Positions 12,801 to 23,642 of a DNA stretch of 64,000 nt are shown one piece after another (position 1 is the stretch's first letter; every line of letters begins with the position of its first letter). The stretch covers positions 39,995,375 to 40,059,374 of the forward strand of contig CAIIXF020000005.1 of the NCBI GenBank assembly GCA_903813345.2. Direction: 5' to 3'. Origin of the DNA: Owenia fusiformis. Taxonomy: Eukaryota > Annelida > Polychaeta > Sabellida > Oweniidae. The position numbers were made by a program, and so were the translations under genes. The notes under the pieces were generated by a model. The model saw only the letters and a program-made list of their open reading frames with translations, did no database searches and was not told where the DNA came from.

Positions 12801-15800
12801 TATATGAATCAGTTTTTGTGGATGATGTGAGCATATGATGTTACAAGCAACAAAATATATCTGCTTGTAATCATTTATAAGTAACAATTCATACACAATG
12901 TTTTATATTTATCACACCCTTGGATCCTATTTTGTAATCAGATTGGTATATTAACCCTTGTTGATATTTTATTTCAGGGTGAAATATGGTTCTGTTTCTT
13001 GTTGTTCTAGTATTGCTTGTTACACACATAACCTTAAAAAATGACCTATTTTCTGTGAAATTTTGTTTTTCCTATTCTTAATGGCTAAAATAAACTTTAA
13101 AGTTTTGGAGTAGTCCAAATCACTTTGTATCAAGACTAATGAGGTTTTGTTGGAACAAACAATTGACCACTTTAAAAATGAATAAGTTGTTGTTCGGGGA
13201 ACTGAAGGTCAAAATGTATGTGAATGTCATTAGGGGCAGATAAGGTTCTTACACAAGCTCACATAAAATACAAGGCCACAGAAGATTACAATATCTCCAT
13301 GATAATCTCTAACCTCTATAAATATACTTGTTTGATTAATAAGTTAACTGGCAAAATATCATTTGTATTTACATGTTTTACATAGTCATCCTGGCATCAT
13401 AAGTCACAAAAATACAAAATCAAGAGCAATCCAATATTTCACTGTCAATTAGACTAAGAATAAACATAACTTATAGCAAATCATAAATATACATGAAGTA
13501 TACATCAGCACTACAGTCAGTGGCACTAAACCATTCTGAGAAAGTGGGAAAACAAGAAAATGATATATTAAAATTTTGTTTTTTGTTTTTTAAAGATTAA
13601 TATGGTAATTGATAGATACAGTATTTGGTAATGAACATTTTCAAAGTGCAATGTATACTGACATCTGAAACCTGAAATGGGAATCATTATTAAACTTGTA
13701 ATAAAAATGTACCATTGGGCGGAGGTAATAACTTTTTGACTGCAATATAATTATTATTAGGGTGTCATCAATTTAAATTAATTATCACCTTCAGGCTTGT
13801 GACTATAGGTACTCCTTCACTTGCCAAAATTAAGTTATACTGTGAGATGTAATGTGAACTTACAGACATTCATACCTAATGTGGTAAAACTGGTTAAAAT
13901 GGGTAAGATAAGGTGTTTCAACTTATTGAATACAATATACATGTTATATAAAAATGCATCAATTAAGTTTAAGTTAATGGTGTGTTTGAGCTGAAAATCT
14001 CAGTAGTCATTCTCAGCAGTATGAAATAATTATTTGTGTATGTATTTACAGGTAACAGGCTCTCCAGGGAGGATCTTAACTTCATCTATCAGTATAGTGG
14101 TAGCACCCCCATATCCCCAAGTCTCTCAGGGGGTGCTCCTGTATCTCCACTACGCAACAATGGACACAATCAGAAGATCCCTGTCCCCATGCTAACCTCT
14201 ACCCCAGTAATACAACCAGAAAATGGAACAGCTATTAAACTTGCTGAGGGACCACTTTGTGTGGACATTAGCCCTGCAGGGTACACGACCACTACCTCAC
14301 ACTCTAAGATCTCCCTAAATGAGAATATATATGATAAAGTACAGCCATCAAGTGCCCCCTCTAGTCCAACAGTTAGGCGGAAAGCCCCACCAAAGCCACC
14401 ACGGATGCGTAGTGTCATACAAGTGGATGATGACAACAAGGGCCCAGTGCTTAAGGTGAGTACACTCATGAGACAAGGTATTATTGAGTGTAATGGATGG
14501 AAGAATCTTGAAATTCACAAGGAGGAGGGCAAAAATTTATTTATTTCGAAAACCACTTTCAAATATTTTATGTTCAAAATGATGTTGGGTGGATAGTATT
14601 GCACCCTTGAGAAGAAAAAACGTTACATATACACAAGCTGTGGTCAAAGTTTGGGCTCATATCATTTTTTCTTTCTAAATTATACCTAACATGACATTTC
14701 TCAATAAACCCTCACTTGATATAGATAACTGAACACACCCAGTACATCAGGATATTAAATCAATAGTAAATCAAAAATACAAGCTGTTTTACTTGCAAGA
14801 TGATTCTACAAGTTAGTGTAGTCTCTATGTAAAACTTGTAGACTACAGTAAAACCTGTCTGAGGGAACACATTTCTGTAATAAAAATATCTCTACAAGGA
14901 ACAGTTTTAAAAAAACAATGTTTTTTTGCATTGACTTGTTAATGAGAACCCTCTCTGTAAGGAACACTCGTCTATAAGTGACAGCTTTTGTCAGCATGGA
15001 CAATGTTCCCTGTATCCAGGTTTTACTGTTGTGATTTTAATACAAGAGTTCAATTATTTTTCCTCTCATAAACTTCAGAGACTAGAACTGTGGCAACAGA
15101 CAAAAAGTACTAAGTACAACAAGTACTTTATCTAGTATATGTTTTGACATAATCATATTAGATTATTGATCTGTTGATATGCAGCACGCGTTCTTAAATG
15201 TTTTGAAATAAACATAATCCTGTGAAATGATTCATGAAATAGGAAGAATACAACAGTTCTGTAGAGTTGTTAGTTCCTAATTCAGGAATTCCTGAGTCAT
15301 TGCAACCCACTGTGATTACAATCATATCCTTCTTTTCCCACGTCAAAACATAGAATAACCTCAAGAAAGATGTCGGCTTTTAGTTTGATTCATGTTTTAT
15401 TCATTATAATTTCCAACAACATCTTTGTTTTGCAAGTTCAAGTAACATGCTCTGATTTAGGATAAGACTTGATTTGTGATCCATATATTAAGTGAGGAGT
15501 TATAATGCTGGTAATATATTTATTGCCCTTAATGCCCAATAAAACACAACATCCCAGATAGCACAACTCTGATGGGCCAACGTTGGCCCAACAACTACGT
15601 ATCTGTTGGCCCAACGTTGGCTGTCGTGGTTGGCCCACCGTCGCTATGTCCATCGGTCCAACGTTGGTCCACCGTCGCTATGTTCATTGGCCCAACGTTG
15701 GTCCATTGTTGGCCCAACACGATTTCAAGCTACGTTGGCCCATAGTTGGCCCACTAATAGTAAGAAGACTGGTTGGCCCGACGTTGGTCAACAGTTGGTC

Positions 15801-18800
15801 CGACAATGTTAAGAGGGATGTTGGCGAATTGGCGGTCAAAACTGGTTGGCCCAACGTTGGTCAACAGTTGGGCCAACTTTGGCCCAACGATTACGTATAT
15901 GTTGGTCCAACGTTGGCTGACGTGGTTGGCCCACCGTCGCTATGTCCATTGGCCCAACGTTGGCCCACCGAAGGTCCATTGTTGGGCCAACCATATTTTC
16001 TTTCGGTGGGCCAACGTTGGGCCAATGGACATAGCGACGGTGGGCCAACCACGTCAGCCAACGTTGGTCCGACATTGGCAGCCACCACAGAACCAACGTT
16101 GGCCCACTGTTGACACAATTTACTTTTTTGTACAGCCATTGTTGGCTCCCTGGGCAGCCAACGACAGGCCACATGAATAATTTGCCAACTGCAACCTTGA
16201 GAACCAATGGTCACCGATAGCGACGTTGACCCAACGTCTTTGTGCTATCTAGGCATTCAGTACTGCTACTGTAAATGTGTTCACATATTATATCCGTTTT
16301 ACATCAATAAAATATGGTGGCTTGTTTTTCCATACTAAATATATTTGGTAGCCTTATAAGTGGTTTCAACTGTATTACAAGGCGAAAATCCATATTTTTG
16401 AGGTGAACAACATTATCAGATAATTTTGAAAGAAAATATTACAAAAATTTACCTTAATTTTTTTTTATGACTGCTGGTATGTTTTCTTCTATTTTTAAGC
16501 ATTTGCAATGATTTATCGATAGGTGGCTTCCTGGTATTAGCGGCAGCCAACAACGGGCCAACGTTGGCCCAACTACAATTTGCCAACTGCAATTTTGCAC
16601 TGATCGATAGGTCCCAGATAGCACATCGCCAATGGGCCAACGTTGGGCCAACAACTACGCATCTGTTGGCCCAACGTCGGCTTGAGCGGTTGACCCAACG
16701 TCATTTTGTCCAGCGGGCCAACGTTGGTCCAACAGTGGCAAAAAATTATATTGGCCCAACGTTGGTCCAATGTTGGCACAGATAGCACACCGCCAGTGGG
16801 CCAACTTCGGGCCAACAACTACGCATCTGTTGGCCCAACGTCGGCTTGAGCGGTTGACCCAACGTCATTTTGTCCAGCGGGCCAACGTTGGTCCAACAGT
16901 GGCAAACAATTATGTTGGCCCAACGTTGGTCCAATGTTGGCAAAAAATTATGTTGGCCCAACGTTGGTCCAATGTTGGCTCGACAGTGCTTTAGTGCTAA
17001 TGGCAATGTTGGCCCAACGTTGGCCTTGCAGAGGGAACAGATAGGTGGGTGGCCCAACGTTGGCCCAACAGTACTTTAGTGCTACCCAGATAGCACAACG
17101 ACGTTGGGCCAACGTTGGTCCAACATTTGCAGCGTCTACAACGTCAGCGTACAGCCGTAAAATTGCTGACTTCAGGCCAACAGAAAAGTGTACCTTGACG
17201 ACCTCGTACCAACGTCGGCCAAACGTCAAAGTACCGCCCTAAAATTGCTAACTTCAGACCGAAAAAGATGTGTCATTTGCCAACCTTGTACCGACGTCGG
17301 TACAACGTGAGCTTACAGCCGTAGAATTGCCGACTTCAGGCCAACGGAGAAGTGTGCCTTGACAACCTTGAACCAACGTCGGCCCAACGTCAAGGTACCG
17401 ACGTAAAATTGCCGACGTTGGGCCAACAAAGACGTGCTATCTGGGATGTATCATATTCTATTGCAACTGTCATTAGATGTATGTGTTTGATATTTCTTTT
17501 ACAAAGATGAGCTCAGAGGAGGTCTTAAAGATATAGGATCTGGAATGTTAAATCCAAAACATTATATCATGGCATCTCATTTCAAAGCAGTCTCATTACA
17601 AATACACGTCATTCTTGTCATAACAAAAAAACTGTGTTGGAAGAATTTATTTGTGATGCATTCCATTATATCCCATGATGCATCCCATTATATCCCATAA
17701 TTCATCCCATTATATTTCATGATGCATCCCATTATATCCCATGATCCATCCCATTATATCCCATTCTGGTCTAGCATTTTGTAAGATTCAGATCCTCTCA
17801 GTCTCTTAACTGTAGCTTTAAAATCAGTATGTAAATATGGATGAATAAATACTAATACTGGATTTTGAAATATAAATCTTGATAAGAACTGAAGGGAATG
17901 CATTGAAATGCCATCATAGAGTATCATCATAGAGTATTCATCCGGCTACATTATACTCAAATAACAGTATACTATATGGTTTAGAATAAAATAAAAAGTA
18001 CAAGTGCAAAATTGGGATAGAGGATTACAAAATTCAGCGAGAAAAAGTAAAAGTAAGTTAATGAATGAAGAGATTTATTTTGTTTACACTAATGAGTGAC
18101 TTATGGCCTCAGACCCAAAACATTGCAAGCTGTACTGTAGGCATTCAGGTTATGCCAGATTTCCACATATAATTCACGATTCAAATGCTTTAGAATATGC
18201 TCAGATGATGAATGCTTACAACAGGTATATAAATAAGGGTTATGTACTGGAAGGTTTTGGATACAGGGTTTATCCCAAGGGAAATATGTGTATCTCCCGA
18301 GGGACCGAGGGAGATACACATATTTCCCGCGGGATAAACCCTGTATCCAAAACCGACCGTACATAACAGATGTATTTCATACCTGTTGTAAGCATTTCTA
18401 GGTACATCATACCTTATAAAGATCCAAAATTCCAAAACATACTTAAGGTACTAGGCGTTTTCTTGGTCTTAAAGTTTGCGAGATTTTCAAAAAATTTGAA
18501 AAAAATAAAGAAAAAAATGTGAAAAAATTGAATTTTGGTAAAAAAAGAATTTTGAAAAAAAAAATTGAGCGGGACCGGGATGGATACAGCGTGTATCCAT
18601 CCCAGTCCCTAGATACACTATATATTCCCGCTCTTTATGTACCTAGAACCTCAGTAGGTATGAAATACAATACTGTACTAACTGACTCTTCTGGTACAAG
18701 ATTGGTTTGTGAAGAATTATAACAAAAATATGAACACAACTAGGTAGATTGAAGAATACCCCGCATGATAGAGCCTACATGTAGTACTTACTAAGCTCTG

Positions 18801-21800
18801 AATGGGACAAATATATACAATTTTGGTTGTGATAAGGCCTAGGTTGGCATGACCTAAATCAAAGTTTGAAAATGAAATAAATACAGGGAATGCAATTCTG
18901 ATTGTTTACCAGTTTGATTTTCAATGTTCATACCTTGATTATCCAAGATGATTTGCTAGCTGGATTATTACTGATTCTAGATGAAATGAATTATCACTTA
19001 CTCAAGAGTATACATAAAGCTCCTTTTAAAGTACCTCAAACTATCTCTTGGAACTAGTAACTGAAAAAAATTAATCTGAATCCTCAATCATTGGATCGGA
19101 CAAACATTACAAATGTGTACTATTTATTCAAATACATTGAATAGATTAGCGAACTCCAATGCAGTGTCTCGATATAGACACTGCGGCGGGCAGATGAAGC
19201 AAATCCCCAAAATTTGGGGAAAATAGTTCCCCTTTTCATCGCATATGTGGTCAATTTTCACACAACTTATAAAATATGTATTCATGAATGTTCCCCAAAC
19301 ATTATTTTGTCAAAATATTTCAAAATTATTGAAATATGAGAAGAAATCACCGCGGAAGGAATTCTGAGTAAAAGTTGTGTTGATAAAAGTTTACCGCACG
19401 TGTTGTTTATTAGTTAATACGCGCAATTCAACCAATGAAATTGTCTAAATTTTACAATCACGCGACCTGAGCATGGGACTAGAACCAATCACGTCAGTTG
19501 TTTATTACGAAGTTACCATGCTTACGGTGAGATACCTGCCCGCCGCAGTGTTATGTTGAAGACTAACACTGCACGGGAGTTCGATAGATTAGATACAGTG
19601 AATTAGGAGCATTTAATAAAAGTGATATACTTCACAGAGATCATTGATATTTATTCATCAAGTCTTGGGTATTACCCAGTTGGTTTTCAAGTTGGAGTTT
19701 ATACATTTGTATATCTCATGGCTCATATCATGCACTTAGGCAACCTGTGTTCACTGACATAACATGTACACATACTATTTATCTCTAACACAAGGCAGAC
19801 AGAACTATCAATCCCCAAAGGGAGATAGCCTGCCAGCTTTGAAGAATCTGGGTCAACAATGTAATAGACTATCAGACTAATACAAAATATCTATCACTTC
19901 CACTTAATTTGTTTGAAATTAAAGTAAGATTAAAGCATATGCCAATGATATGTGATGTTTTTAACCTTCAATATCTTCTATTGTTATCTATTTTTTGTAA
20001 ATCTTATGTACAAAACACAGAAAAATACATAGCAAGCAAGTTTTTCCCTGTACAAGTATGTCCCAAAACAGCAATGAACGCCTGCTTCGATTTAAGCATA
20101 GCAACCACAAGGCAAGGGAAGCCTCATCAAAATTTGACAGAAAAATATTGATTTAGATAAAACACTAAAAATTAAGTTAATGATAGCATTTAACTCAATT
20201 TTCCTCACCTATTTCAATTTACCCCACCTAATATTGATTAAGATAAAAAAAAATGTAAAAATGAAGTAAATAATATTATTAACTCAATATTCCTTACAAC
20301 ATATTTAAATTTGCCTCGCCTATTTGGACGGGTGTCATTAAGGGCCCTTTTTAGCCCCCAAAGATATCTGATAATAATGCATATCATATTGAAGAAAAAT
20401 CATTTGTGCTTTATAAAAATACAATTTCAGCGAATTTTGACCTTTGATGTTCACACCACAGTCATTTAAAGATCATATACCATTTTTGGTGTTTTTACAA
20501 AAAATTCTTTATTTATTGTTGTCTAAGTAAATAGTATATACATATTAACCAATTTGAATATATTAAAATGTAATATATGAAATACTGAAGAAAAGATACG
20601 ATTAAAATTATTTTCATGGAAAAGCACATAGGGCAATATTGACAAAATGCAAATGCTATTTTGGTAGGTTCTGGGCTAGCAATGGGTACATTTCAACTGT
20701 GACTGTAATGGATTACTATTGACTTTTATCAACATCACAGGGCAACATTTAAGCAACTTAAATACAAGGAAAATCAAAGATTTCCTCTCATTTCTAAAAC
20801 GAGGAACAAAAGCATGAATTCAAGGAAAATAAATGATGGCCTGTGCCAAAATATATAACTATGAGAAAGTTGTGGCACAGCAAAGGATATGTATAGGATA
20901 TTATATGATTTTAAATGATTTTATCTTTATCTCCGAGTTGATATCAATATCTTGCCAAGTTAGAATAGCGAATTAGCGCAGATAATGATATCAATGAGTT
21001 GGATTAACACAATATCACGAAAATTCATAGGATGTTCTATTTTTCCCATAGTTCACCTCTAAAACTAAACAAAACATATCAAAACAACATCCATTCATCC
21101 CCGTGATGTCATGAAATCACTATGTAACAAAACACATCATATTGGTGGTAGTTTTCAAATCCCTGCCAAAAGGTGATATCTGTGAAATATTTTCCGTATT
21201 CCACAGATATCACTTTTTCCACGCATTTGCAAAATATCACAAATATGTTTTCATGTTACCTAACAGAGCGGAACAGAGTTCAACTATGGGATAAAGAATA
21301 AAAAATAGGTACATAATTGAATTACCACTCCAAAAATATTAAATATGAGGGTTTAAAGAAAGAATATTGAATATGAGATTCAAAAAGACAAGTGGCCTCA
21401 TGTCTCACATTACCCAAACCCCAGATCCTCGATGTCATATATACTTGTATACTGTATATCAATGTTATTTACTGGGAGGATTGAATATGGAGTGTATAGC
21501 AATGGTCAATACGATATTTCCAGATAGATATTTTTCCCTAGAAGTGGAACCCAAACTCAGTCATGACATAGAAGCTAACTTTTGCAATTAATAGAAACTT
21601 GTTTTTTATTATATTTTTGTGTTTTATATTTGAGATGAAATAATATGAGATGAAATAATATGAGATTCATTTCTACAAGGATGGAACGAATGTGAACTTG
21701 TATATTGAACTATACTCCTTTTCTGAATAAACAGAACAACATTTTATCCAAGCCAATTAAGAAAACCAAGGCCAATGAGTGTAATTTACGCCCAGTTAAA

Positions 21801-23609
21801 CTAACACAATAACAACTTTTTGTCTGGACTCACTTATTATGTAAGAATGAATTGTATTACTGTTTACTGCATTAAATGTCAAGTATACTATCTGTATTTA
21901 ATTTCAAATGCCTATCTCACTTATCGAAGGTATACAAGAAATGTTATTTTGAAACAAATTCAGCACAACCAAAACCATGTCCACATATAAGAGGAGGGAA
22001 AGCCCCAGAGTTTCAAGATGACAGACATAATTACCTCTCTTGCTTACCACCTTCGTTCGTTCGAATTTTCATCGGCTAGTTATCAAATACTACACTTCGA
22101 TGGGATGTTATAATTGATATAGGCATATTCCGTACACCTTTCTTTATCTTGATGTGAAATGAGAAGCTATGATATTGGTTAACACGCCAGAAATGAACAT
22201 AATATTATTCGAAGCGTATTTCGAAAATTTTGAAACCGCCATTGATGACGTCATTTGTTTGTCGACTTTTGACCAATCAGCGACCGTGTCATCTCAATAC
22301 AGATTTACATTATAAGCGTATGTCATCTTTGAACCCTGGTGTTTCTCCCCCTCTGTCCACATATATGACAAATCCAAGATGGCTGCCACAATTTTAGATC
22401 CATGCAGATGTGAAGAAGTTAGAAATACACATGGTCCACAAGTTCCATCCCCAATAAAATGGGAAGTTTAAGGTTTTCACACATATCAACTCTATTCCTA
22501 TATACTTTATATTTGTGGTAAGGCTTGTGATCTAGGTAAACTTAGCATGTTCATGTACCTCCTATCCTCTGAAGCTAAAAACAGAAATAGTGACTTCAAT
22601 TGAGAAAAATGAATCTTATGGGCTCCATATACATTTTGAGTGGCTGTCCGGCTTAAGTTAGATACTACTGATAATCTGAGATTGAAAATTATGTCAAGTT
22701 TAGTCCTCAGCCTCTCATAACGGATAACTTCGAGGTAATTGTGTTGTCACTGCAAAAACCTCTATTTCTTCATCACAAATCTACCATCTTTTGCATCTGT
22801 CAAAACCCTTCATTTCATGTTAATTTTCAGACTTTTGCTTGTGCTATCATTAAATATATATATTCAACTTGTTATTCAGAATATTTTAAGAACTTTTCAT
22901 GATTTTTTTATTTTCACACTTTTGAAAAAATGACTAAGTCAGAGAATGGCCTCTTAATGGCATGTCCCCTTTGCCTCACCTTTTTCTAGATCCTGCCCTA
23001 AAGAAATATTTATTCAAAAGTTATCAATTTTCAAAATTATGTTTATAGGGGCCATTAAGTTATATTTAATATTTTTCATCATGGAATATATTTTATTGAA
23101 TTGTCACACATTTATAATTATTAAATATTGAATTTTTCCAGTTTAGTTCAAAATACATAAAGACATCATTTTCTGAATCAATCAGCATTTTTTACTTAAA
23201 ATGAACTTTAAATTTGTTTTTCCTGTCCAGTGAAATATCAATTTCATCTTTCACATAAGAGTCAAAATCTTGCAATGGGTACCTACTACATGTAAATAAA
23301 TAAACATATAGCACAACTTTTAATGTTAATACCTAAACAAAGAGTGCCTTAATTGTCCCCTCAAACAATAAATCCATACCTCTTTCCAGAATTCTTTCAC
23401 ACTACAAGTTTTCATACCACACACTACAAGTTTTCACACTACATGTTTTCATGTATTTTCAGGTGGATGATCATCTGTACGTGAACATATCAGAGCTCTC
23501 GCCATCGCACTCTTTGAGGTCATCCATGCCCCCGTTATCTCCACAAACGCCAGTCCGTAGCTCCATGGAAGACATCACGAGCATGTTCAGTGAAAATGAC
23601 TCTGTATAA
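9828..23609 (+). CDS. Myristoylation-type adaptor-like protein, 3 coding exons, 204 aa
   Basis: Coding exons 9828-9891, 14052-14455 and 23463-23609 join in phase (1, then 0) through strong GTGAGT donors and pyrimidine-rich AG acceptors. The start has G at -3 and +4. The product begins MGGNLFSC: Gly2 and Cys8 could be myristoylated and palmitoylated, though Phe6 is not the preferred Ser/Thr. No folded domain is visible. Residues 37-160 are Ser/Pro-rich with many SP/TP sites. RKAPPKPPR (131-139) matches class I and class II SH3-ligand patterns. IYDKV (Tyr115) and LYVNI (Tyr162, pYxN GRB2-SH2 type) are possible phosphotyrosine docks. Inference: a membrane-tethered signalling scaffold. The TAA at 23607-23609 is followed 33 bases later, in frame, by the CARD-LRR ORF. 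The family is not recognised; the splice model is more certain than the function. Confidence 0.7.
10640..10838. mobile_element. Short MITE with GCCTGTAGCCAG / CTGGCTACGGGC ends
   Basis: Ends are imperfect inverted repeats: GCCTGTAGCCAG on the left and CTGGCTACGGGCCTGC on the right. The inside has G-runs near the left and C/T-rich 'CCGCTCCCTCTGCTCCC' repeats near the right. The two ORFs over it read through the element and are not genes. Confidence 0.55.
11816..12092. mobile_element. Inverted-repeat element, CTGGCGGATC / GATCCGCCCCTG ends
   Basis: The left end CACTGGCGGATCTTGG and the right end CCAGATCCGCCCCTGC are imperfect inverted repeats. The middle is purine/pyrimidine-skewed (AAGGC and GGGCC blocks) with a C-run at 12057. 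A half-copy of the right end occurs at 8036-8122. Confidence 0.5.
14052..14455 (+). CDS. Adaptor exon 2 (Ser/Pro-rich, SH3-ligand segment)
   Basis: Starts after TATTTACAG; GT completes the Gly codon split with exon 1, then NRLSREDLNF. Ends ...GPVLK at AAG before GTGAGT (phase 0). It carries Tyr115 (IYDKV) and the APPKPPR segment. GC content is visibly higher than in the flanking introns. Confidence 0.75.
14846..15028. mobile_element. CAGTARAACC-family MITE (copy 3)
   Basis: CAGTAAAACCTGTCT on the left (preceded by TA) and CCAGGTTTTACTG on the right. Internal 'AAGGAACA' and 'CTCTGTAAG' blocks match the other copies. Confidence 0.7.
15551..17446. repeat. Composite inverted-repeat array of GGCCAACGTTGGCC palindromes
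   Basis: Dozens of units built on the palindromes TTGGCCCAACGTTGG and GGGCCAACGTTGGCCC, in both orientations. The outer ends are CCCAGATAGCAC (left, 15553) and GTGCTATCTGGG (right, to about 17444). The same CAGATAGCAC end recurs inside at about 16614, 16780 and 17084, and an inverted GTGCTATCTAGG lies at 16243, so several related elements appear nested or tandemly joined (15553-16254 and 16613-17445 around a spacer). All overlapping ORFs (GPTLVQ/WANVGP type) come from the repeat. Best read as a MITE family with internally expanded palindromes. Confidence 0.8.
17650..17766. repeat. Minisatellite, about 25-bp unit CATCCCATTATATCCCATGATG
   Basis: About five tandem units with few substitutions, inside intron 2 of the adaptor gene. 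Confidence 0.8.
18206..18408. mobile_element. Foldback MITE: long hairpin centred near 18303
   Basis: Outer arms TGCTTACAACAGGTAT (left) and ATACCTGTTGTAAGCA (right) flank a near-perfect inner palindrome. The inner arms GGATACAGGGTTTATCCC and GGGATAAACCCTGTATCC surround AAATATGTGTATCTCCC and its complement. A related fragment (GGATACAGCGTGTATCC) follows at about 18582. The opposing ORFs here are the two arms of the hairpin. Confidence 0.75.
19150..19583. mobile_element. 434-bp MITE with 9-bp target duplication ATAGATTAG
   Basis: The termini CGAACTCC and GGAGTTCG are inverted, with nested hairpins (CAGTGTCT...AGACACTG; CTGCGGCGGGCAG opposite CTGCCCGCCGCAG). ATAGATTAG occurs immediately on both sides (19141-19149 and 19584-19592). 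A 9-bp duplication fits Mutator-like transposition; 8 bp plus a chance match would fit hAT. Confidence 0.75.
23463..23609 (+). CDS. Adaptor exon 3 (C-terminus, LYVNI motif, stop)
   Basis: Follows TGTATTTTCAG; 48 codons starting VDDHLYVNISEL, rich in SP/TP, ending SENDSV then TAA at 23607-23609. The exon continues without a visible donor into the CARD-LRR ORF, so both reading frames probably share one exon and transcript. Confidence 0.65.
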   Translation: MDDHLYVNISELSPSHSLRSSMPPLSPQTPVRSSMEDITSMFSENDSV

Positions 23610-23642
23610 GCAGATGGGAGATCCACATTATCAAGGACACAT

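Larger units (their letters stand above)
9892..14051 (+). other. Intron 1 of the adaptor gene
   Basis: 4.16 kb, GTGAGT...TTTACAG. It contains two inverted-repeat elements (10640-10838 and 11816-12092). No coding exon was recognised between them. Confidence 0.55.
14456..23462 (+). other. Intron 2 of the adaptor gene, repeat-rich
   Basis: 9.0 kb, GTGAGT...TTTTCAG. Its content is mainly transposon-derived: copies at 14846 and 19150, the palindrome array at 15551, the hairpin at 18206 and a minisatellite at 17650. Between 19.6 and 23.4 kb I see no coding exon. A GGTGATATCTGTG...CACAGATATCAC palindrome sits at about 21170-21215. Confidence 0.5.

Noticed and set aside
15583-17242. Many overlapping ORFs on both strands (up to 176 codons) with GPTLV/WANVGP motifs
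   Set aside because: All are readings of the palindromic repeat; opposite strands give the same peptide, and no start, domain or codon pattern supports a gene.
18101-18435. Opposing 81-87-codon ORFs with similar peptides
   Set aside because: They are the two arms of one hairpin, not genes.
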